Source: Onchidella celtica (taxonomy: Eukaryota > Mollusca > Gastropoda > Systellommatophora > Onchidiidae). From it: a stretch of DNA of 64,000 nucleotides. The stretch is from NCBI GenBank assembly GCA_963931925.1, contig OZ007567.1, positions 91,182,998 through 91,246,997 of the forward strand. The letters run 5' to 3'. Positions 1-13,183 of this stretch are shown here, piece by piece. Each line of letters starts with the position of its first letter. Position 1 is the stretch's first letter. Both the position numbers and the translations under genes were made by a program. The notes beneath the pieces were generated by a model. That model had not been told where the DNA came from. It saw only the letters and a program-made list of their open reading frames with translations, and searched no databases.

Positions 1-193
1 GAGGAGTGTGGTTTGGGACTCTGGCAAACACTGGTCTAGAATGAGGTTACAGAGGACGCCAAAGGGATCCTGTGAGTGTGAACGGGTACGGGAAATTGGA
101 CATTACTTTACTACCATGGTGAACTCAGAGGTCTAGAGTAATCTGAACTGATGCCCGTGTGACCATGGGCGACGTTTGTTCTTGACTGTCCTG

Positions 194-435
194 TCTCCTT
201 TTTCTGAAAAAATTAATAACTGGAGCTCTTTTAGCATGTAGAAGAAGTATAACAAGTGCACTCTCTGATATATGTTTAAAATGCGTTATGGCATTTATGA
301 AGCTGTTTCACAGTTCCGATTTATTCTAACTCCTTATCATAATACTAAAAGTGCAAAAGTTTTACGTCGAATTTTTTAGTTTGTGCAGAAAGCGGAGTTA
401 GGACAAAAGAGAACTAGGGTCGCGAATTGCCGGAT
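194..435. repeat. Dispersed repeat family A, copy 1
   Basis: Shares order and sequence with 7907-8150 and 19238-19480: TCTGAAAAA, CTTTTAGCATGTAGAAGAAG, GTTTAAAATGCGTT, AAGCTGTTTCACAGTTC, TTATCATAATACTAAA, then CGTCGAATTT. No inverted ends seen. Origin unknown. Confidence 0.75.
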
Positions 436-3311
436 GAGTAGAGTTCGTCTGTAGGAAGTTATGGTATGGCAATTTTACCAAGCCAATGTTTTATAACAAT
501 GGTGATATTTTTAAAATACCTTTAGATTACTGTAGTAAAAACACAGCTAGGTCAGAAATGTCGTAAAAGGTATTTCTAAACTTAGCCTTGAGAGATTGTG
601 AAATATTTGCCAAGTCACGGACGCTGTGAAAATGGTGCTGGGTCACGGAAGTTCTGAGTCAATTGCAAGACAGCTGAGATTGTGAAAGAATCACTGGATA
701 ACGACGTTTATGGAACTAAAACCAAAGCATTTATGTTCTGGAAAGGATTATAGATTATAAAACATAAAACCTCTCATGCCGAAGGTACCGTGTTCGATCC
801 CCACTCGGCGCAGGTATGTTAAAATGCTTGTTTTTTTTTGGGGGGGGGGGAATTCCTGTCCCCGATCTGGGATCAAGCACCTAGTCTTCTCGGATAAGGA
901 CGAACAATTGGGAGGGCCTGTGTGCACGTTGTGCACGTTAAGGATATCTTGGCAGTTTAAAGTCGAGAAGAGCAGGCCTAACAAGGCCGTTGTCCCGGCT
1001 AAAATTCTAAAACCAACAACAGCGAATCCCTAACCCCCTCCCCCCCCCCCCCCCCCCAGAAACAAGAACAAGAAGATTAAAAGCAAGAAAAGTGAGGTGT
1101 AAATGCCAAGAGCAGCGAACCTCCTAAAATAAAGACCTAAACATAGATTATAAAACATTTGAAGCTCAGCACTGTCTACTCTTGCTACCTTGACATTTTT
1201 ATTTATATCTGTAGTTTAAGACCGTAGTTGTATAATAGGAGGGTGGGCATTTTGGTACACAATGGAAATGAGCTTTAACAAAAACAACGTACAGGACGAA
1301 AACCGTTTATTTTGTTGTTGGTTACTTAAGGTAAGATGGTCATTTGAGACGACATTAGAATTTATTAACTTTCTATTTCATTACAGAAGAGGGATGACAA
1401 TTCACCAAGGAAATTACCTTGTATCACTTTGAGTCCTTGTACTGCAGATGTTGTTTGACTATAGAACAGGGGAGAAAATCCCCTTGGGGAGTTGTCATGG
1501 TGTAACTCTGAGCCCTTGTGGAGATGGTGGCGTTTAATTATAGAAATGATGAGGTCATACATTCAAGAGACAATTACCGTGCTTTGGCGTTAAACGCAGT
1601 GTAAGTAATGTTCCCGGACAGCACAATGGAGGAAAGGACAGACGTCTTTTGTCAGTGAACCTCAGTGACAGATTGGAGGATTGTGTGTGTGTGTGACTGG
1701 AAGAGTTCAGAGAATCCACTTACTATTTCAGTCTCTGAGACTGATTGTGAACATTTCCTTTAACCATGTGGGAAAAGCAGGTTATTTCACAAAGAAAATC
1801 GTGATGTCCATTACAGAATTATGGCAATACTAAAAGCGAGCGGAACTGTCTGGTAGGTTTTCATTGTGGGGGAAAATTTAAGCCACGGATATATGGCTAA
1901 TTGGCCAATTTTTAGAGATTATTGCTGATTAATGCCACGATAATCCTTGTTAAAGACTTCGATTGTCTGGCTCGGTGAATGGTGTCTGGCAGTATGTCTA
2001 TTCTGGACGTGATGCGTTACTTGACAGCATTCGTCAGACTTCAGGGTGATTGGTTTACCTAGCCAGTGTACATCTATTACCACCTTGTCCTCCCACGTTG
2101 TTCAAATTCCCAGCCACACCGGAAAAAATAAAGAAAGAGAGAAAACAAAATTTGACACTTTTTTTGTGCGTGACCTCGTCGCAAATTATCATTGTTCTCA
2201 CTGTCAGGTGTCAGTTGCCAGTGTGGACGTGGCCTACTCATTTTATTTCTGGCTGAGCTGTTTCCTTTCTCCTTAAAGGATATTGCACTTTAATTTCCTT
2301 AAAGTGGGGGTGTGAGTGGATATTTTGTGGGGGGGGGGGTGGTGGGGGAGGGGGGGGGGCTGTGAATATTGTCACTGCTCTACACAAGTTGCATTAGTTA
2401 TTTTTGACACCTTTGAGATATTAGGGAAAAAATTGGGGGGGGGGAGGGGGGGAGGCTGTCATGTCATGTGGTGATTTACGCCATTATGATTCTATGATTG
2501 TACCGAATTATAACATTTTTATACTGGTGCACTTCTTTTTCTATAATATTATCAGATGGCCCTCATACTCAGGAATGCAGTGGCAAATTAAGGTGAGAGG
2601 CATAGGAACGTGGGAAGGATTGGGTCGGGGGGGGGGAGAGCAGGATCACTGTTTTTGATGTTGGAACTGGTACCCTCTGACTTTTATTGTGATTTTGTGA
2701 ATGAAAGCTAAGCTTTCACGGGTACATACATACATGCATACATACATACATACACATGTACATGAAAGCACGCACACCAACATAAGAAAAAAAACACATT
2801 CAAAGACACCCATTGAGATTGAAGATACGAGAAATGGAGGTATATATGCTTGAGAGAGCGTGAAATATTCAGAGGGAAAAACGAAACAAACAAAAACACA
2901 TTAAAAAAAATATATATATGATTTATCGTATGTCCATCTGATTCATATACTTTAATTTCTGAATGGAACCTCTAGACTTTGAATATTTCCAGGTAAGAAC
3001 TCAGGGGAAACAGAAACGTCCAGAAAAACCTTAGCCTTTGCTCACAAGTACTTGTAAGAGGAGTTCCCTCTTTCATACCAAAACTGCGTCCACTATACGG
3101 CTGTGGAATTCCGTGGGAGAAAAGTTTACTAGAGAATATTATCTTTTCCTTAGAAAAAAAAAACGGGGACTAAAATGTTCTCGCTATTGGCAAAGGTCTC
3201 GTTATTAGCAGTGTCGTTATTAGCAGTCTCGTTAAACGTGATGGTCCACTGTACATGTACATTTATGACATGTGATTCAGAGCGAAGCTCCACTGGGGAA
3301 TCTGACAAGAA
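436..3311. other. Non-coding stretch
   Basis: Holds B-box-like GTTCGATCCCC near 794, poly(G) and poly(C) runs at about 841, 1040, 2330, 2350, 2435 and 2627, the (CATA)n at 2722 and a small TCTCGTTATTAGCAGTG duplication near 3200. No gene seen. Confidence 0.5.
2722..2756. repeat. (CATA)n microsatellite
   Basis: ACATACATACATGCATACAT and further CATA units. Confidence 0.85.
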
Positions 3312-3620
3312 TGTTGTTGCAAGTAAGTACGGCCCCTAAGTTTTTTGCGCCAGGGGTACCTATTTTAAGGCCTTTTGTGACTCCACAGCTAGCGAGCTCC
3401 TCCGGAAGTACTCCCAACAACAGCCTTAATTAATTATTCTTTCAGACTTTCTCTTTGTTTTTCTCCTCCTTTTATGGTTGAAAGGGTGGGGGGGGGGGGC
3501 AGGGTTAGGGATTCGATAAGATTTAGGGTTGAGGATAAGGGCGGGGTTAGAGATATATAGGTATGTATAGTACGCGGCCCTAGCGTAAAAACGCTTGGGG
3601 TGCGTACGTACTTCTTACAA
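3312..3620. mobile_element. MITE family B, copy 1
   Basis: About 309 bp with imperfect inverted ends (GTTGTTGCAAGTAAGTACG and the inverse of TAAGAAGTACGTACGCACC). Shared internal blocks are TTAATTAATTATTCTTTCAG, a G run, and GATTTAGGGTTGAGGATAAG. Copies 2 and 3 are at 29955 and 17346. Confidence 0.7.
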
Positions 3621-4599
3621 AAGCCTGTAAATAATAAAATATCTTATCCATTTATGCCATTTATTGAATTTCTGCGCAACACATTTCTTACGGTACATTG
3701 CACACCAATTGGCGCACCTTCAGCAATGGCCGGATTATTGAGAACAATCGTGATGAGTGTTGTGTCATGAACGATCCTTTAACGTCATTAGGAAACTGAT
3801 TGTTATTGCTCGAAATGCTGTGATTCATCTCATTCATTGGGATTCAATACAAATTGCGTTGTATGCATTATTCAGGATTTCCATTCTGCGCACGCGTGTG
3901 TGTGTGCTTATATGTGTGTGTGTGTAGGGTTGCAAATTAATTGTCAAATGTTTTGCTTCCTCAAATACATGTACAAACAAAAAAAAAAAACTTTTGGAGA
4001 GAATCAACAAAATGTGCACGGTCTTCTTGTGTAACATTCAATTAAGATCTAGTCTAAACAGAACGTTTTTTTATCAGACTTGTGGATATTTTGATAAATT
4101 CCGAACCGGACAATAAAGCACGTGGCGATCACGTGATAGGACTGAAGTTTTGTTTGGTTTGTGGCGTTTGCTGAATTATTTTCTTTTTCACTTCTCTGCA
4201 CCTTATACAGAGTTGCCCGCTCCTGAACCACTTTTTAAAGATTACCTTCACTCTCTCTTCTTATTCCTCCTTTATTCCTGCTCCTTCTCTGACTTCTCCC
4301 TTCATTTCCCTCTTCTGTCTCTTTTTGTCCATTTTTCAACGTTCGCGATTCCATCAAATGAACCAAAGGCTGCAGGAATGACCCCCCCCCTCCCATGTCA
4401 TCCTCCCAAATTCGGGTGCTGTCACACACAAAAGAGATGATCACAGACCTGTAATAGCCAAGTATTGATTCATTCCTTGCACCAAAAATCTCGCCATGAA
4501 ATAGTTGATTGTTGAGTTACGGCCTAAGTTCGAGTTTTGCGTTAGTAGTCCTTTCCGATCTTTTTTACATTGCATTAGCCTTTCACGTCCACCACCCCT

Positions 4600-4915
4600 C
4601 CTTCCTTTGCCTCTCTCTTTCTCTCTGTCGCTCCCTCTCTCCCCATCATTGTCTCTCTAGAATTTCATTCTCTTTGCCTCTCTCCGTTTGTGTTTTCCTC
4701 TTTATCTCCGTCTGTCTCTGTATCCCGACTCTGTCTCCCTTTCTCTGTTTCTCTGTCTCCCTTTTTCTCTGTTTCTACCCGTCTCCCCCCCCTCTCTCTC
4801 TCTCTCTCCTTCTTTCTCTGTCTCTGCCTCTCTGTCCGTGTATTTGTCTCCCCCCCCCCCCGCCTCTCTCCGTGTCTCCCCTCCTCGCTTTCTCGATCTC
4901 TCGCTTGGTCTCTCC
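4600..4915. repeat. CT-rich low-complexity tract
   Basis: Long runs of TCTC/CTGTCTC with a C run near 4850. Long open frames on both strands here encode only Ser/Leu/Pro or Arg/Glu strings and are artefacts of composition. Confidence 0.85.
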
Positions 4916-6522
4916 CTACATCTTGCCGGTGTTTACACAAAATGCTAGCCACTATTTCTATCCTACTACAGAAAAAGGAAGAAAGCAAACAAATCACCTC
5001 CCACTCAACCACATTCTGGATGTCACATTTGATTGCGTTAATACCACAAGTGGTCGGACACAACCGTCTGTGCATTATGTTATATTTCATGGCAGTTACT
5101 GTAGATATATTAAAACTAAATTTTAGTGACCTCCAATCATTGATTCATCCACGAAATGAATGCATTGCATTTGAATCTGAGCGCCCCCCTCGCCCCCCCC
5201 CCTAACAGAACGACGGGACAGCAGAAGACCCTATCAGAACGGAGGTTGGGGGGAAGGGGGAAGGACCGAAATGGAACAAGATGACGAGGGAAGGGGGGGG
5301 GGATTGCAAGAGACCAGGGCAAAAAATACAGAAACCAGACGAGACAGACAATCATGAAAAAGTTGAAGCAATTTAGACAATGGGTTGTAGAAAATTAGTT
5401 GATGACGTGTAGACAATGACACATGTATACAAATTATCGTATTGGACAATGTCGTATGGATAAATCAGACATCGAAATAAAGACAAATTTGACATTGAAG
5501 TATGACAGTAAACACTGGCATGATGTAGATAAATGATCATATTTAACAATGAAGTGTAGACATAGTTGACAGTTACAGACAAATTAGCTGAGGTACCTCG
5601 CATTGCTCGAACTTCCCTCTCCCTTGCCCTCTCCCTCCCCTCCCTTTTTCCCTCCCCTCCCCCAATTCCCTTTCGTGATCTCTCACGAATTCTGATTCAC
5701 TCTCCCATGGTGAGCATGTGTGCGGGACTTGTAGTGAACAGCAATACATCATGGGCAAATGACTTCATTCTGTTTAAATTAGTCACAGATTCACGACATA
5801 ATAGTGTGATTGTCAATTGCTAAAATGTCTTATTCACCACAAAATGTGATAGTAATACAATCATTATCTGTTTTGGACCTAATACCAACAGTTTATTGCT
5901 GCTTTAAAAAAAAATTTAATGGCGAAAGACTACGATTTCTGTGATTGAGTGTGACATGGTACTCTTGTCTTTGATTGCCTAAGAGCAGTTCAAGAGCATT
6001 TCGGCGGAAACCCTCCATTTGTAAAGATAAATCAGACAGAGATATACAAACAAATTTGGCGATATGATACAAACTGCTGGAACTACAAAAGATCAGTAAC
6101 CATAAGCTTAAAAGAGCAAAAATCAGGGAGTGAGTAATATGAATGCAACTTGGTTTTTCTAATTCGTGACTGGTCTTGTGGCTATAAGCACTAGATACAA
6201 CAAGATGCGACACTCCATCCTTCGCATCTCAAAAAAAAATAAAAAAATTCGTGCAATTTGTTTGCGCCCATGGCACAAAGCATGAAAAGAATGCTGGATA
6301 TAATGATACATCTATGATACTAATTTCTTACAGTGCTACTGCGACTAAGAAAAAAAAGAAAGAAAAAATAGCCAGAGTTTTCCCCATAACGATTGAAGTT
6401 ATAATTGCAAAATAAGTGACGTCAATCAAGGCCTACAACGATGGCTGTACAGTTATTAAAATTCAATATTTTCCCATTTGGCTTTGTAAAATACGACATT
6501 GTTCATGACTTCCGCGCATTCG

Positions 6523-6536
6523 CCACTAGGTGGCGG
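6523..6536 (+). promoter_or_regulatory. CTCF-like motif
   Basis: CCACTAGGTGGCGG matches the core CTCF consensus CCASYAGRKGGCRS. CTCF is present in molluscs and other bilaterians. Only the motif is seen. Confidence 0.4.
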
Positions 6537-7121
6537 TACGAAATTTGTGCACGCTAAACGAGTTAGCTGTCCCATTTTACTGTTTCTGGTAGCTTTGCAG
6601 TAAGTCTCCGCGGAAATAAATGAACTCAGTTTTTCAAGATAACTTCGGCCATTGGTAAATCCGTGTATCCAAATTTGGCATGGCTTTCTAAACCATTTAT
6701 CTAAACTAAAACTTGGTTTCTCATTTAAACTGCAAAGGTGGAGTAGGAGATTGCTTCATAGTCATAAATTAAAATCGGTAACAGTGAGTCTTCCACATCT
6801 TAAAATACGTCTCATACAAACCGATTTTGTATAAGGAAATAATTCTATGTCTGGCATTTTGGCATATGCCTATACATAATAATGTGCATGTCTTCCTCTT
6901 CCTGAGAAAAAATAAACGAAGTAACAGATTTTTGGATAATGGGAAATCATGAGCTCATGTAAAATTTACGTACATCCCTGCCCATACAATCGTGTTGATC
7001 GTCTCCAAGGGACATACATTTTACAATACCGTCTGGGATGTATTCGTCCTGGACAAAATATTATTGGGAACAAGAATTTTCGTTCCAATGTTTTTACCCA
7101 CGCAGAAAATGTACAAGTCCA

Positions 7122-7260
7122 GTGGCCGTATGCATAATCAATGCGTAAACTAAAGTAAATACGTTGACTGGTGTTAACACGAGAAATTGTATTCATTTCT
7201 TGCGTTAACACCAGTCAACGTGTTTACTTTAGTTTACGCATTGATTATGCATACGGCCAC
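7122..7260. repeat. 139-bp near-perfect palindrome
   Basis: The two 66-base arms (7122-7187 and 7195-7260) start with GTGGCCGTATGCATAATCAA and meet at a 7-base loop TGTATTC. Only about three mismatches are seen. The outer ends share GTGGCCGTATGCAT with the 43.2-44.2 kb element, which suggests one foldback MITE family. Confidence 0.85.
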
Positions 7261-7906
7261 AGGAACTGACTCAAATTCTTCACGTAACCATCGCATGTGA
7301 CCGGGAAAAAAAATTCTGAAGCATATTTTGTTCTGTCACCGATCTGTTTTTGACAAGATTATACCACTGAGACACCGTAATTTAAGAGAAAATACGAAAT
7401 GAGAAAGAGAGAAGGCGTGGAGTGGGAGGAAAGACTGGCAGGGGGGGGGGGGGGTTAGAGAAAGATCTGGAGATGAAAAGGGACAGGTGGGGACAGGTGG
7501 CTGGGAGTGGCGGGACAGATATTGCGTGGGCAGTAAGACATTGGAAGATCCGGAGATGTTTATTGGGAAGGAAGTGTGGGTGGGTGGCTGCGAGTGAGGA
7601 GGAGGAAGAAGAGGGAGCGGGGAAGTAAGAGGGAAGGGATCCGGAGATGAAAAGGGAAAGAAGAGGAGGGGGAGAGCATATTTTTCCATGTAAAGAGTAA
7701 TTGGGCAGATAAATGGTAGCGATCTACCCATTACACCGTGAGATAAAATGAGGTTGTTTCGGTTTAATAGATGAAGATTAGAGATACAGTATGAAAGATT
7801 TGTGTCCCCAGCGACTATGTAGGTGTGAAAGGAGATGAGCTGTGTGTATTGGGAGCCGGGCAATGAAACAGACCTACAAACACACGCTACCACAGATTGC
7901 TGTGTT

Positions 7907-8150
7907 GTGTTCTATCTCCACTTTCTGAAAAACTGGAAATCTTTTAACATGTAGAAGAAGTATAACGAATGCACACTTTGCCACTTGTTTAAAATGCGTT
8001 TGGGCATCTATCAAGCTGTTTCACAATTCCCATTATTTATTCTAACTCTTTATCATAATACTAAAGCCGCAAATGTTTAACGTCGAATTTCTCAACTGCG
8101 CAAAAAGTGTTGGAACAAACAAGAACTTAGGCCGCCAAACTTTCAGGAAT
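7907..8150. repeat. Dispersed repeat family A, copy 2
   Basis: Same family as 194-435 and the closest match to it by eye (ACATGTAGAAGAAGTATAAC). It is followed by GTGTCCGATCCCC, a B-box-like sequence also present near 794. Confidence 0.75.
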
Positions 8151-10045
8151 GAGGTGATTGTGTCCGATCCCCAGGATAGGCCTTATATTCAGCTATGAAT
8201 TAATGCACTTGTTTATCGATTTACGTATTTCGTTTCTTTTTTTTCTCTCTACCTATCTTATCTATCTTTTTCTATAAATTTTTTTCCTAGTCTACATGAA
8301 TATTTTCTTTTTTCTGTCTATTTATGTACTTTTAAGTCCATTTACTGATTTACACATAAACATCTATCTACTCTTTATACAGTTCTTTGAATTATGTGCT
8401 TATCTATTCAGTTATCTGAAATCACTGAGTCATGCACTGAATGAAATTTCAATCTGAGCCCTCCCTCCTCCCCCCTCTCCCCGCCCCCTCCCCCCCCCCC
8501 CCCAAACATAAAAAAAAAATAATGAGGAGATTGTAATCCTAATTAAATAAGCCTAGCTTACATAAGATAAGATAAGATAAGATAAGATAAATTTTATTCG
8601 TCCTTGTACAAGGAAATACAGTGTCATGTCTGGTTGTATGCCGATGTATGAGTCGACAGAAAGAGCTGACAGACGGGCAGAAATGCAGAATGTCAGAATG
8701 CGAATCATGGAAGACGGAGAGCCACAGTGTAGAAGTATGGAATTTTTAACGGGTAAAATAATTTATGAAAATGAATTTAAATTAACGCACAACGGCTACT
8801 TGGGGACACTTAACTAGCAGGGGCACTTAACTAGTCGTTAGCTATTTAATTAATTTGTTGATGTACATAAAGTAAATTTTATATTATTTGTTGACGTATT
8901 TGTGTTTTTAATTTGAAGGAGAGGACGTATTGTCGGAAGGAAGCGCATATTCGTACAATGCACACAATTCGATCACGTACAACACACACCAGAATACTAT
9001 ATTACTGACCTTGTTAATTTGAATAGTTTTTAAAAATATGAATCGGCTTAGTAGCAAAACAATCCGACTTCTGCCCGGAGATTGCGTGATCTGCGCTAAT
9101 AATATACTTGAGTGTACGTCGATCACCAATGGCTACCCCTACTCCTTTTCGCCTGATTAGTCAATCTGACTACCGCCCATTGATACAAACTGACTAGGCC
9201 CTCACGCCCCCAGATCCATCTGACTATTCCATGTGTTGTCACTTTAAATTCGTGAGCACCATACGAAGTTTTGTTTCAGCAAACCTTCACCAGTCGCGCT
9301 TTTGGTAAACATGTACGGATATAAATATGCACTGTCCATATCCATACAGCATGTTGTACGGATATACACTTCCTTGTCGGAAAGCTTTTTTTTTTCCATG
9401 GATAGAAGACGGACACACAAAATGTAAAATTATGAACAGGCTTGAGGATTGAGAAAGACTTAGTCAGACAGGTAAGAAGGTTGAAAATGCAGTGGATTTG
9501 AGCAAACAAGCTGACAGGCCGACAGACATGCGAACGGAGACAGACAGAATAGAAATGTTAAACAAACGGCCCGAGTCGAGCAACTGGCAGAAAGTGCAAA
9601 AAAGGGTAGAGACAAGATTTTGTATTCTGTCACCATCTGATTCATCAGCTGATAGACCGCGAGTGTTCCGGAGTGTCCTAGAGAAAAGGAAAGGATAATA
9701 AAAAGCAATTAAATCATGCGATGCGCGGACAGAGAGCTGATCAGTGATTGACTGGGGAAACTGGCGGGAAAATCTCATTCTGGTGTCGGGGTCGTGTCAG
9801 GGCCAATCGCTTGAGGGGTGGGGGTGGGGTGGGGAGGTTGACTGGCTTGGAAATCTTACATACATACATGGGTATTTCAGTTGAATTATTTTCTTTGAGG
9901 TATGCATACAAGCACGCCCGCATACACATGGTACTCATTCACACAGTCGCAGACATCAGTAACATGAAAGACCTTTTTGACAGTGAGGGCCTTGAAATTT
10001 ACATACAATAACACTGTGAAATACATAACACGTGCAGTGGTTGTA
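8151..10045. other. Non-coding stretch
   Basis: C run near 8480, a retroelement-like GATAA tail at 8561, otherwise unremarkable AT-rich DNA. No gene seen. Confidence 0.45.
8561..8592. repeat. (GATAA)n tail
   Basis: GATAAGATAAGATAAGATAA followed by ATTTTATTCGTCCTTGTACA, which looks like the simple-repeat tail of a retroelement copy. A similar GATAAAGATAAA at 38844 precedes GGGTTTATCGTCCG. Confidence 0.6.
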
Positions 10046-10340
10046 ATGTATGTGCATTATTTCTATGTGTGAGTACAACCTTGATCTTTTCCCGTGATGG
10101 AAGAAAGGGAAAGTAATAGACTATTGGAGATCCCAAATAATAATTTAAAATAAGAATAACTTTTGATTTTTAAGATTTCGAGACATTATAGTACAGTAGC
10201 CTATAGCGTGTGGCAAAAATGTGAAGTGATAGCAAACAGTTTTTAAACTTTGAAACAAGAAAAAACGAGAATGATCGAAAGGTTGAGATGCAACCAGGAA
10301 TTGAACTTAAGCCATCTGCTCACTGCATGAAAAGTTCACA
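10046..10340 (-). repeat. tRNA-derived SINE-like repeat, copy 1
   Basis: The minus strand reads a tRNA-like head with B box GTTCAATTCC near 10305, followed by a body ending near ATGTATGTGCATTATTT. The same body and head recur at 10976-11326, so this is either a SINE pair or a local duplication. Confidence 0.6.
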
Positions 10341-10975
10341 AACAAGCATTCATGTACACATTTACCATGTGGACTTTGCAAGTGCACACAGGTATATCTT
10401 TAACATTACGATTGCTCACGGACACAACACAAACATTACTTAGACTCATACATTTTTTTAAAAAGCAGCTACCAAAGTTATTCCAGATGCATTCTTATGC
10501 ATTTACATAATATCTGAACACGTACATTAGAAAAAAAGCTTTCTGCACGAGGACACACAGCAAGGGTAAATGAGACTGTGACAGATGGTCAAGACTTTGT
10601 CCAGGTCACACTCGCTACATTAAAAGGGTATTATTCAGAAATAGAACTTTCTTTGGATAACATGCCCAAGTTATCTTCCTATCATAATTTCTAAACATAA
10701 TTTGAACCACTGGTTTCATGTGTTACTCACAGGACTTTGTTCAAAATCACGTTCGCTACTTTTCCATTATGTCACCAACCTTCTGTCACAGCCTCAAATA
10801 CATACGTGTGCACATTCGTAATGAGGAAGAAATGACGGGTGTTGCTGATATTGATGTGCATGCGTGTCTGTGTGTGTCACAAGTATGTGCACTTTATTTA
10901 CTGAATAAACGTATCAACGCACTCCAGCAAGACAGCTGTTGAGAGATGATGTCTCCTTTTTAGGACACCTGTACA

Positions 10976-11326
10976 TGTATGTATGAGTACATTATTTTTA
11001 TGTGTGAGCACATCATTGATCTTTTCACCTGATGGAAGGAGAGGAAAGTAATAGACATTGAATATCGGGGGAAATAATCATTTAAAATAGGTTCGCTCAT
11101 ATTTCTTTTCCTTTCAGAAGGGTTTCAGACAAAACGGTATATATTTATATAGTCTGTGAAAAAAAATGAAATGGCAGTAATAGTTTATAGCAATATATAT
11201 ATATAGAGAGAGACAGAGAAAAAAAAACAGTAGAGTGATCGAAAGATTGAGATGAAACTGAGCAGGGGCTGACCATAAGCCCTCTGCCTGCTGCGCGAGG
11301 GTTCTATCATCTGAATTATCCTGCAA
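10976..11326 (-). repeat. tRNA-derived SINE-like repeat, copy 2
   Basis: Matches copy 1 in TTATTTTTATGTGTGAGCAC, TTGATCTTTTCACCTGATGG and GAGTGATCGAAAGATTGAGA. The minus-strand end GGATAATTCAGATGATAGAA looks like a tRNA A-box region. It holds a (TA)n(GA)n microsatellite insertion. Confidence 0.6.
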
Positions 11327-13183
11327 TCAGCAGTTGTTTGTGCCAAAGCCCCCCCCCCCCCCCCTAAAAAAAACCCAATTATTTCCAGGCATCAAACTGG
11401 ACAGCGCGTGACCCATAGGAAAGACAAATCCCATAACGAAAACTGTCTCCACTGTCGCATTTCCTAAAAAAAAAAAGGTCTACCAAGTGGACCCGCCTGT
11501 AACCCGATGAGCAATCAGCATTCACAGGCAGACGCAAATAATTATAGAAATATTTCTCGCTGCATCACGAATATTTCACATTCATCTCTCGTTTTCCAGG
11601 TCCGGTTGGCTGTGGCTGAAATCACCACGTTCCCACAGCAGACCCCGACAATCCTAACCAGTAATATTATTTCTAGGTTCTGCTCGTGAATAACCTTCAC
11701 AATGTGTAAGCAGGTTTTGTGTATCGATGAATATAAATTTCCATAAAAATTCAGATGCTGCCATAGGCAAAATCTCATTTAACGGGCTGACACAATAATT
11801 CATTCGTTATCCGACACCATCTACACCCGTTTGGCATCTTCACTGTCTCGCCAATATACGATGAACACTCAGCAGCACGCCCGTAAAACGATCATTGAAT
11901 GATTTGCATTTATCACAGTTTGTATCGACCACGTTTCACTGTCCTCGCCCCCTGCTGCTTCAGGTTATATTACTCCGTTTATGAAGTAGGAATTCGTAGT
12001 TCTCAAACAGTCGTACGTGTGACCTTCACTGGTATTTTCAGATGACTTGCGTGTAGAGCAATTTGACGTTTATGAACTAAAAAAGAATAGATATTAACCA
12101 GAATAAAAGAAGAGATAGAAATTCGAGTGATGTATTTTTCTACTCTGTTGGACATCGTTACTCTGTCTACTGTAACAGAAGAGGGTAAAAAAAAGGTTGA
12201 AAAGATGTATTAATAATGTCCATTATTTTATTAGACAAACTTAAAGTAACATAGATCAAATAGAAGAAGTTAAATAACAAATTTTCCAACTGTTTATGGG
12301 ACGATTGGAAATTTTGCAATACATTCCCTCTGATGGATTCATTACCTTATAATCAAAGGCTAAAGGATACGGTGTTTACCAAGGAATTGTAGAGAAAGGG
12401 GTTGCCTTGAACATCCAGTGGCATCCACAATCTTGAGGAAACGGCAAGTCAAAGATCACCTTTTTTCCTTTTTTTTTTTTGGTTTTTAATACGTTATCAA
12501 GAACGTGGATGATGTACACATGAAACAAGGAAACTAAATTTGAAGAAAAAAAATATTCTCACTGAAAGAAGAATCGTGGGAAAACAACTTTAAATCAGAG
12601 AAATTCGCACTTGGGCTGTTTTAGGTAGATTTAATTCAAAAATCTAAAATTATAGCAAATCTGAATAATTATAATTTCCTAGCTTATCTCTCTCTCCCCG
12701 CGTTTTGCCTTGCGTTTCTATAGTAACCTGAACTCATTCTCACGTGACTGCTTATCTCCAACAGAACAACAGTGTCTGGAACAGTCAAATCTCTCATCTG
12801 GGACCCCTGAGAGCGGTCACCCATTATCGGCCTGATCTGGTCAGAAGGAGCTTATTTTGCTCAACACTGGATCAGTGTGACCCCAGAACACGAGCAGTGC
12901 CTTGACGCTGTTGCGCATTCCCGTATGTTGACAAGTAGATAATGAGGTTCTGAATTAGCCATTATGAATCCCCGCTCCTTTTGTTTCTCAAGTCAGGGGC
13001 AGCTGGAAGGCATGTCACATAGACAGAACATGCATCGCCTCATTCAGGTCATTGGACTAACAGTAATAAAGCTGATAATTATATCATTACGAGAACTAGA
13101 ATTTCATCAGTCAACGCCTGGTAGTGTCAGGCTATGACGCTCAATTATGGCATGGAGCAAGTTGTTGTGTTTGAAATCTATGA
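11327..13183. other. Non-coding stretch
   Basis: C run near 11350 and A/T-rich sequence. One pyrimidine-rich acceptor-like site (TTTTCCAG at about 11600) opens a short frame but has no matching donor or stop context. No gene. Confidence 0.4.

Larger units (their letters stand above)
3621..7121. other. Non-coding stretch
   Basis: Contains the CT-rich tract, poly(C)/poly(G) runs near 4381, 4850, 5190 and 5292, and a weak repeated GACAATGAAGTGTAGAC-like motif from 5370 to 5580. The CTCF-like site is at 6523. No supportable gene. Confidence 0.45.

Noticed and set aside
3530-3550. Internal telomere repeat.
   Set aside because: Only one or two TTAGGG units occur, inside MITE family B copies, not a telomeric array.
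4509-5126. A 205-codon open frame.
   Set aside because: It is a by-product of the CT-rich tract: long Ser/Leu/Pro strings, with open frames on both strands.
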